DNA of 64,000 nucleotides from assembly GCA_942159475.1 (NCBI GenBank), contig OW804095.1, positions 149,906,808 through 149,970,807 of the forward strand, in the 5' to 3' direction. Both the position numbers and the translations under genes were made by a program. The notes beneath the pieces were generated by a model. It worked only from the letters and a program-made list of their open reading frames with translations. It ran no database searches and had not been told where the DNA came from. Source of the DNA: Sthenelais limicola (taxonomy: Eukaryota; Annelida; Polychaeta; Phyllodocida; Sigalionidae). Of this stretch, positions 54,767-64,000 are shown piece by piece. Within the stretch, counting starts at the first letter, position 1, and every line of letters starts with the position of its first letter.

Positions 54767-57700
54767 CATAATGTCTGTCAGTCTATGGCAGTCTGTATAA
54801 TGTCTGTCAGTGTATGGCAGTCTGTATAATATCTGACAGTCTATGGCAGTCTGTATAATGTCTGACAGTCTATGGCAGTCTGTATAATCTCTGTCAGTCT
54901 ATGGCAGTCTGTATAATGTCTGTCAGTCTATGGCAGTCTGTATAATGTCTGTCAGTCTATGGCAGTCTATATAATGTCTGTCAGTCTATGGCAGTCTGTA
55001 TAATGTCTGTCAGTCTATGGCAGTCTGTATAATGTCTGTCAGTCTATGGCAGTCTGTATAATGTCTGTCAGTCTATGGCAGTCTGTATAATGTCTGTCAG
55101 TCTATGGCAGTCTGTATAATGTCTGTCTGTCTATGGCAGTCTGTATAATGTCTGTCTATGGCAGTCTGTATAATGTCTGTCAGTCTATGGCAGTCTGTAT
55201 AATGTCTGTCAGTCTATGGCAGTCTGTATAATGTCTGTCAGTCTATGGCAGTCTGTATAATGTCTGTCAGCGTATGGCAGTCTGTATAATGTCTGTCAGT
55301 CTATGGCAGTCTGAATAATGTCTGTCAGTCTATGGCAGTCTGAATAATGTCTGTCAGTCTATGGCAGTCTGTATAATATCTGACAGTCTATGGCAGTCTC
55401 TGTAATGTCTGTCAGTCTATGGCAGTCTGTATAATGTCTGTCAGTCTATGGCAGTCTGTATAATGTCAGTCTATGGCAGTCTCTGTAATGTCTGTCAGTC
55501 TATGGCAGTCTGTATAATGTCTGTCAGTCTGTACCCGTCTGTATAATGTCTGTCAGTCTATGGCAGTCTGTATAATGTCTGTCTATGGCAGTCTGTATAA
55601 TGTCTGACAGTCTATGGCAGTCTGTATAATGTCCGTCAGTCTATGGCAGTCTGTATAATATCTGACAGTCTATGGCAGTCTGTATAATGTCTGTCAGTCT
55701 ATGGCAGTCTGTATAATGTCTGACAGTCTATGGCAGTCTGTATAATGTCCGTCAGTCTATGGCAGTCTGTATAATGTCTGACAGTCTATGGCAGTCTGTA
55801 TAATGTCTGTCAGTCTATGGCAGTCTGTATAATGTCTGACAGTCTATGGCAGTCTATATAATGTCTGTCAGTCTATGGCAGTCTATATAATGTCTGTCAG
55901 TCTATGGCAGTCTGTATAATGTCTGTCAGTCTATGGCAGTCTGTATAATATCTGTCAGTCTATGGCAGTCTGTATAATGTCTGTCAGTGTATGGCAGTGT
56001 GTATAATGTCTGTCAGTGTATGGCAGTCTGTATAATGTCTGTCAGTCTATGGCAGTCTGTATAATGTCTGTCACTCTATGACAGTCTGTATAATGTCTGT
56101 CAGTCTATGGCAGTCTGTATAATGTCTGTCTATGGCAGTCTGTATAATGTCTGTCAGTCTATGGCAGTCTGTATAATGTCTGTCAGTCTATGGCAGTGTG
56201 TATAATGTCTGTCAGTGTATGGCAGTCTGTATAATGTCTGTCAGTGTATGGCAGTCTGTATAATGTCTGTCAGTGTATGGCAGTCTGTATAATGTCTGTC
56301 AGTCTATGGCAGTCTGTATAATGTCTGTCAGTCTATGGCAGTCTGTATAATGTCTGTCTATGGCAGTCTGTATAATGTCTGTCAGTCTATGGCAGTCTGT
56401 ATAATGTCTGTCAGTCTATGGCAGTCTGAATAATGTCTGTCAGTGTATGGCAGTCTGTATAATGTCTGTCAGTCTATGGCAGTCTGTATAATGTCTGTCA
56501 GTGTATGGCAGTCTGTATAATGTCTGTCAGTCTATGGCAGTCTGTATAATGTCTGTCAGTCTAAGGCAGTCTGTATAATGTCTGTCAGTCTATGGCAGTC
56601 TGTATAATGTCTGTGAGTCTATGGCAGTCTATATAATGTCTGTCACTCTATGACAGTCTGTATAATGTCTGTCAGTCTATGGCAGTCTGTATAATATCTG
56701 TCAGTCTATGACAGTCTGTATAATGTCTGTCAGTGTATGGCAGTCTGTATAATGTCTGTCAGTCTATGGCAGTCTGTATAATGTCTGTGAGTCTATGGCA
56801 GTCTGTATAATGTCTGTCACTCTATGACAGTCTGTTTAATGTCTGTCAGTCTATGGCAGTCTGTATAATGTCTGTGAGTCTATGGCAGTCTGTATAATGT
56901 CTGTGAGTCTATGGCAGTCTGTATAATGTCTGTCAGTCTATGGCAGTCTGTATAATGTCTGTGAGTCTATGGCAGTCTGTATAATGTCTGTCACTCTATG
57001 ACAGTCTGTATAATGTCTGTCAGTCTATGGCAGTCTGTATAATGTCTGTCTATGGCAGTCTGTATAATGTCTGTCAGTCTATGGCAGTCTGTATAATGTC
57101 TGTCAGTCTATGGCAGTGTGTATAATGTCTGTCAGTGTATGGCAGTCTGTATAATGTCTGTCAGTGTATGGCAGTCTGTATAATGTCTGTCAGTCTATGA
57201 CAGTCTGTATAATGTCTGTCAGTCTATGGCAGTCTGTATAATGTCTGTCTATGGCAGTCTGTATAATGTCTGTCAGTCTATGGCAGTCTGTATAATGTCT
57301 GACAGTCTATGGCAGTCTATATAATGTCTGTCAGTCTATGGCAGTCTATATAATGTCTGTCAGTCTATGGCAGTCTGTATAATGTCTGTCAGTCTATGGC
57401 AGTCTGTATAATATCTGTCAGTCTATGGCAGTGTGTATAATGTCTGTCAGTGTATGGCAGTGTGTATAATGTCTGTCAGTGTATGGCAGTCTGTATAATG
57501 TCTGTCAGTCTATGGCAGTCTGTATAATGTCTGTCACTCTATGACAGTCTGTATAATGTCTGTCAGTCTATGGCAGTCTGTATAATGTCTGTCTATGGCA
57601 GTCTGTATAATGTCTGTCAGTCTATGGCAGTCTGTATAATGTCTGTCAGTCTATGGCAGTGTGTATAATGTCTGTCAGTGTATGGCAGTCTATATAATGT

Positions 57701-60700
57701 CTGTCAGTCTATGGCAGTCTGTATAATGTCTGTCACTCTATGACAGTCTGTATAATGTCTGTCAGTCTATGGCAGTCTGTATAATGTCTGTCAGTGTATG
57801 GCAGTCTGTATAATGTCTGTCAGTCTATGGCAGTCTGTATAATGTCTGTCAGTCTATGGCAGTCTGTATAATGTCTGTCAGTCTATGGCAGTCTGTATAA
57901 TGTCTGTCTATGGCAGTCTGTATAATGTCTGTCAGTCTATGGCAGTCTGTATAATGTCTGTCAGTGTATGGCAGTCTGTATAATATCTGTCAGTCTATGG
58001 CAGTCTGTATAATGTCTGTCAGTCTATGGCAGTCTGAATAATGTCTGTCAGTCTATGGCAGTCTATATAATGTCTGTCAGTCTATGGCAGTCTGTATAAT
58101 GTCTGTCAGTCTATGGCAGTCTGTATAATATCTGTCAGTCTATGGCAGTCTGTATAATGTCTGTCAGTGTATGGCAGTGTGTATAATGTCTGTCAGTGTA
58201 TGGCAGTCTGTATAATGTCTGTCAGTCTATGGCAGTCTGTATAATGTCTGTCACTCTATGACAGTCTGTATAATGTCTGTCAGTCTATGGCAGTCTGTAT
58301 AATGTCTGTCTATGGCAGTCTGTATAATGTCTGTCAGTCTATGGCAGTCTGTATAATGTCTGTCAGTCTATGGCAGTGTGTATAATGTCTGTCAGTGTAT
58401 GGCAGTCTGTATAATGTCTGTCAGTCTATGGCAGTCTGTATAATGTCTGTCAGTGTATGGCAGTCTGTATAATGTCTGTCAGTCTATGGCAGTCTGTATA
58501 ATGTCTGTCAGTCTATGGCAGTCTGTATAATGTCTGTCTATGGCAGTCTGTATAATGTCTGTCAGTCTATGGCAGTCTGTATAATGTCTGTCAGTCTATG
58601 GCAGTCTGAATAATGTCTGTCAGTGTATGGCAGTCTGTATAATCTCTGTCAGTCTATGGCAGTCTGTATAATGTCTGTCAGTGTATGGCAGTCTGTATAA
58701 TGTCTGTCAGTCTATGGCAGTCTGTATAATGTCTGTCAGTCTAAGGCAGTCTGTATAATGTCTGTCAGTCTATGGCAGTCTGTATAATGTCTGTGAGTCT
58801 ATGGCAGTCTATATAATGTCTGTCACTCTATGACAGTCTGTATAATGTCTGTCAGTCTATGGCAGTCTGTATAATATCTGTCAGTCTATGACAGTCTGTA
58901 TAATGTCTGTCAGTGTATGGCAGTCTGTATAATGTCTGTCAGTCTATGGCAGTCTGTATAATGTCTGTGAGTCTATGGCAGTCTGTATAATGTCTGTCAC
59001 TCTATGACAGTCTGTTTAATGTCTGTCAGTCTATGGCAGTCTGTATAATGTCTGTGAGTCTATGGCAGTCTGTATAATGTCTGTGAGTCTATGGCAGTCT
59101 GTATAATGTCTGTCAGTCTATGGCAGTCTGTATAATGTCTGTCAGTCTATGGCAGTCTGTTTAATGTCTGTCAGTCTATGGCAGTCTGTATAATGTCTGT
59201 GAGTCTATGGCAGTCTGTATAATGTCTGTCACTCTATGACAGTCTGTATAATGTCTGTCAGTCTATGGCAGTCTGTATAATGTCTGTCTATGGCAGTCTG
59301 TATAATGTCTGTCAGTCTATGGCAGTGTGTATAATGTCTGTCAGTCTATGGCAGTGTGTATAATGTCTGTCAGTGTATGGCAGTCTGTATAATGTCTGTC
59401 AGTGTATGGCAGTCTGTATAATGTCTGTCAGTCTATGACAGTCTGTATAATGTCTGTCAGTCTATGGCAGTCTGTATAATGTCTGTCTATGGCAGTCTGT
59501 ATAATGTCTGTCAGTCTATGGCAGTCTGTATAATGTCTGACAGTCTATGGCAGTCTATATAATGTCTGTCAGTCTATGGCAGTCTATATAATGTCTGTCA
59601 GTCTATGGCAGTCTGTATAATGTCTGTCAGTCTATGGCAGTCTGTATAATATCTGTCAGTCTATGGCAGTCTGTATAATGTCTGTCAGTGTATGGCAGTG
59701 TGTATAATGTCTGTCAGTGTATGGCAGTCTGTATAATGTCTGTCAGTCTATGGCAGTCTGTATAATGTCTGTCACTCTATGACAGTCTGTATAATGTCTG
59801 TCAGTCTATGGCAGTCTGTATAATGTCTGTCTATGGCAGTCTGTATAATGTCTGTCAGTCTATGGCAGTCTGTATAATGTCTGTCAGTCTATGGCAGTGT
59901 GTATAATGTCTGTCAGTGTATGGCAGTCTATATAATGTCTGTCAGTCTATGGCAGTCTGTATAATGTCTGTCAGTCTATGGCAGTCTGTATAATGTCTGT
60001 CAGTCTATGGCAGTCTGTATAATGTCTGTCAGTGTATGGCAGTCTGTATAATGTCTGTCAGTCTATGGCAGTCTGTATAATGTCTGTCAGTCTATGGCAG
60101 TCTGTATAATGTCTGTCAGTCTATGGCAGTCTGTATAATGTCTGTCTATGGCAGTCTGTATAATGTCTGTCAGTCTATGGCAGTCTGTATAATGTCTGTC
60201 AGTCTATGGCAGTCTGAATAATGTCTGTCAGTGTATGGCAGTCTGTATAATCTCTGTCAGTCTATGGCAGTCTGTATAATGTCTGTCAGTGTATGGCAGT
60301 CTGTATAATGTCTGTCAGTCTATGGCAGTCTGTATAATGTCTGTCAGTCTAAGGCAGTCTGTATAATGTCTGTCAGTCTATGGCAGTCTGTATAATGTCT
60401 GTGAGTCTATGGCAGTCTATATAATGTCTGTCACTCTATGACAGTCTGTATAATGTCTGTCAGTCTATGGCAGTCTGTATAATGTCTGTCTATGGCAGTC
60501 TGTATAATGTCTGTCAGTCTATGGCAGTCTGTATAATGTCTGTCAGTCTATGGCAGTGTGTATAATGTCTGTCAGTGTATGGCAGTCTATATAATGTCTG
60601 TCAGTCTATGGCAGTCTGTATAATGTCTGTCAGTCTATGGCAGTCTGTATAATGTCTGTCAGTCTATGGCAGTCTGTATAATGTCTGTCAGTGTATGGCA

Positions 60701-63700
60701 GTCTGTATAATGTCTGTCAGTCTATGGCAGTCTGTATAATGTCTGTCAGTCTATGGCAGTCTGTATAATGTCTGTCAGTCTATGGCAGTCTGTATAATGT
60801 CTGTCTATGGCAGTCTGTATAATGTCTGTCAGTCTATGGCAGTCTGTATAATGTCTGTCAGTCTATGGCAGTCTGAATAATGTCTGTCAGTGTATGGCAG
60901 TCTGTATAATCTCTGTCAGTCTATGGCAGTCTGTATAATGTCTGTCAGTGTATGGCAGTCTGTATAATGTCTGTCAGTCTATGGCAGTCTGTATAATGTC
61001 TGTCAGTCTAAGGCAGTCTGTATAATGTCTGTCAGTCTATGGCAGTCTGTATAATGTCTGTGAGTCTATGGCAGTCTATATAATGTCTGTCACTCTATGA
61101 CAGTCTGTATAATGTCTGTCAGTCTATGGCAGTCTGTATAATATCTGTCAGTCTATGACAGTCTGTATAATGTCTGTCAGTGTATGGCAGTCTGTATAAT
61201 GTCTGTCAGTCTATGGCAGTCTGTATAATGTCTGTGAGTCTATGGCAGTCTGTATAATGTCTGTCACTCTATGACAGTCTGTTTAATGTCTGTCAGTCTA
61301 TGGCAGTCTGTATAATGTCTGTGAGTCTATGGCAGTCTGTATAATGTCTGTCAGTCTATGGCAGTCTGTATAATGTCTGTCAGTCTATGGCAGTCTGTAT
61401 AATGTCTGTCAGTCTATGGCAGTCTGTTTAATGTCTGTCAGTCTATGGCAGTCTGTATAATGTCTGTGAGTCTATGGCAGTCTGTATAATGTCTGTCACT
61501 CTATGACAGTCTGTATAATGTCTGTCAGTCTATGGCAGTCTGTATAATGTCTGTCTATGGCAGTCTGTATAATGTCTGTCAGTCTATGGCAGTCTATATA
61601 ATGTCTGTCAGTGTATGGCAGTCTGTATAATGTCTGTCAGTCTATGGCAGTCTGTATAATGTCTGTCACTCTATGGCAGTCTGTATAATGTCTGTCAGTG
61701 TATGACAGTCTGTATAATGTCTGTCACTCTATGGCAGTCTGTATAATGTCTGTCAGTGTATGACAGTCTGTATAATGTCTGTCAGTCTATGGCAGTCTGT
61801 ATAATGTCTGTCAGTCTATGGCAGTCTGTATAATGTCTGTCAGTGTATGACAGTCTGTATAATGTCTGACAGTCTATGGCAGTCTGTATAATGTCTGTCA
61901 GTCTATGGCAGTCTGTATAATGTCTGTCACTCTATGACAGTCTGTATAATGTCTGTCAGTGTATGACAGTCTGTATAATGTCTGTCAGTCTATGGCAGTC
62001 TGTATAATGTCTGTCAGTCTATGGCAGTCTGTATAATGTCTGTCAGTGTATGGCAGTCTGTATAATGTCTGTCAGTCTATGGCAGTCTGTATAATGTCTG
62101 TCTGTCTATGGCAGTCTGTATATAATGTCTGTCAGTCTATGGCAGTCTGTATAATGTCTGTCTATGGCAGTCTGTATAATGTCTGTCAGTGTATGGCAGT
62201 CTGTATAATGTCTGTCAGTGTATGGCAGTCTGTATAATGTCTGTCAGTCTATGGCAGTCTATATAATGTCTGTCAGTGTATGGCAGTCTGTATAAGGTCT
62301 GTCAGTGTATGACAGTCTGTATAATGTCTGACAGTCTATGGCAGTCTGTATAATGTCTGTCAGTCTATGGCAGTCTGTATAATGTCTGTCAGTCTATGGC
62401 AGTCTGTATAATGTCTGTGAGTCTATGGCAGTCTGTATAATGTCTGTCTATGGCAGTCTGTATAATCTCTGTCAGTCTATGGCAGTCTGTATAATGTCTG
62501 TCTATGGCAGTCTGTATAATGTCTGTCAGTCTATGGCAGTCTGTATAATGTCTGCAGTCTATGGCAGTCTGTATAATGTCTGTCAGTCTATGGCAGTCTG
62601 TATAATGTCTGTCAGTGTATGGCAGTCTGTATAATGTCTGTGAGTCTATGGCAGTCTGTATAATGTCTGTCAGTGTATGGCAGTCTGTATAATGTCTGTC
62701 AGTCTATGGCAGTCTGTATAATGTCTGTCAGTCTATGGCAGTCTGTATAATGTCTGCAGTCTATGGCAGTCTGTATAATGTCTGTCAGTGTATGGCAGTC
62801 TGTATAATGTCTGTCAGTCTATGGCAGTCTGTATAATGTCTGACAGTCTATGGCAGTCTGTATAATGTCTGTCAGTCTATGGCAGTCTGTATAATGTCTG
62901 TCAGTCTATGGCAGTCTGTATAATGTCTGCAGTCTATGGCAGTCTGTATAGTGTCTGTCAGTCTATGGCAGTCTGTATAGTGTCTGTGAGTCTATGGCAG
63001 TCTGTATAATGTCTGTCAGTGTATGGCAGTCTGTATAATGTCTGTGAGTCTATGGCAGTCTGTATAATGTCTGTGAGTCTATGGCAGTCTGTATAATGTC
63101 TGTGAGTCTATGGCAGTCTGTATAATGTCTGTCAGTGTATGGCAGTCTGTATAATGTCTGTCAGTCTATGGCAGTCTGTATAATGTCTGTCAGTCTATGG
63201 CAGTCTGTATAATGTCTGTCAGTGTATGGCAGTCTGTATAATGTCTGTCAGTGTATGGCAGTCTGTATAATGTCTGTCAGTCTATGACAGTCTGTATAAT
63301 GTCTGTCAGTCTATGGCAGTCTGTATAATGTCTGTCTATGGCAGTCTGTATAATGTCTGTCAGTCTATGGCAGTCTGTATAATGTCTGACAGTCTATGGC
63401 AGTCTATATAATGTCTGTCAGTCTATGGCAGTCTATATAATGTCTGTCAGTCTATGGCAGTCTGTATAATGTCTGTCAGTCTATGGCAGTCTGTATAATA
63501 TCTGTCAGTCTATGGCAGTGTGTATAATGTCTGTCAGTGTATGGCAGTGTGTATAATGTCTGTCAGTGTATGGCAGTCTGTATAATGTCTGTCAGTCTAT
63601 GGCAGTCTGTATAATGTCTGTCACTCTATGACAGTCTGTATAATGTCTGTCAGTCTATGGCAGTCTGTATAATGTCTGTCTATGGCAGTCTGTATAATGT

Positions 63701-64000
63701 CTGTCAGTCTATGGCAGTCTGTATAATGTCTGTCAGTCTATGGCAGTGTGTATAATGTCTGTCAGTGTATGGCAGTCTATATAATGTCTGTCAGTCTATG
63801 GCAGTCTGTATAATGTCTGTCACTCTATGACAGTCTGTATAATGTCTGTCAGTCTATGGCAGTCTGTATAATGTCTGTCAGTGTATGGCAGTCTGTATAA
63901 TGTCTGTCAGTCTATGGCAGTCTGTATAATGTCTGTCAGTCTATGGCAGTCTGTATAATGTCTGTCAGTCTATGGCAGTCTGTATAATGTCTGTCTATGG
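54767..64000. repeat. 29-bp satellite array, over 9.2 kb, continuing past the window
   Basis: Unit TCTGTCAGTCTATGGCAGTC plus TGTATAATG, more than 300 copies. A 25-bp variant (TCTGTCTATGGCAGTCTGTA plus TAATG) recurs through the array. Rare variants mark higher-order duplication: CTAAGG at 56561, 58741, 60349 and 61008, and TCTGAATAATG at 56425, 58605, 60213 and 60872, both giving spacings of 2180, 1608 and 659. No coding potential; short frames near 62 kb are repeat-derived. It could be pericentromeric, subtelomeric or an interstitial block. Confidence 0.97.

Noticed and set aside
54767..64000. CRISPR array
   Set aside because: Units are contiguous with no unique spacers; this is a eukaryotic satellite. 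The same applies to the other tandem arrays.

Overview
This is a gene-poor, repeat-dominated stretch of a eukaryotic, almost certainly animal, nuclear genome. The evidence is a non-LTR retrotransposon, many short inverted-repeat transposons (MITEs), metazoan-type splice signals, and roughly 19 kb of tandem satellite DNA. A marine invertebrate seems plausible, but the species cannot be named from sequence alone. There is no sign of prokaryotic organisation or of a CRISPR array. Most long open frames are by-products of tandem repeats that happen to lack stop codons.

Layout. 1-5.7 kb: a candidate terminal exon of a host membrane-protein gene on the minus strand (312-414), two small 46-bp arrays, a 45-bp minisatellite (2681-4227) split by a 397-bp foldback element with a clear 8-bp target duplication, and copies of MITE families A and B. 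5.75-12.67 kb: a nearly full-length LINE, the only substantial protein-coding unit. 12.7-25 kb: AT-rich DNA, TC/GA low-complexity tracts and many dispersed elements, several nested in each other. 25-34 kb: minisatellites (21, 63, 57, about 85 and 31 bp units, plus a C-rich degenerate array) and a head-to-head pair of TTAA-flanked palindromic elements. 34-50 kb: more MITEs, a 2-kb pyrimidine-rich 22-bp array, and a CpG/ETS/CRE-rich promoter-like patch near 42 kb. 50.4-52.55 kb: a 36-bp array of about 60 copies. 54.77 kb to the window end: more than 9.2 kb of a 29-bp satellite with internal duplications of about 2180, 1608 and 659 bp.

The LINE is the most interesting unit. ORF1 has a coiled coil and an L1-ORF1p-like RNA-binding region, then a well-preserved NADAR (YbiA-like, ADP-ribose/NAD-related) domain and a basic tail. 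A separate small ORF encodes an SGNH-hydrolase-like protein. A spacer of about 0.8 kb holds five copies of a 16-nt hairpin motif (GCGCTTACAATAAGCC or a one-base variant). ORF2 carries an APE-type endonuclease and a reverse transcriptase of the Jockey/CR1 type. One in-frame stop near the ORF1 start and one frameshift in ORF2 suggest a young but disabled copy. A NADAR domain inside a retrotransposon suggests, as inference only, that the element handles ADP-ribosylated nucleic acid or protein, for example to counter a host PARP-type defence.

Nested insertions give a relative chronology and natural empty sites for MITE A (TA target duplication). A 57-bp minisatellite (29.8-30.3 kb) is recognisably an amplified MITE B terminus, which gives a direct view of a transposon end becoming a tandem repeat.
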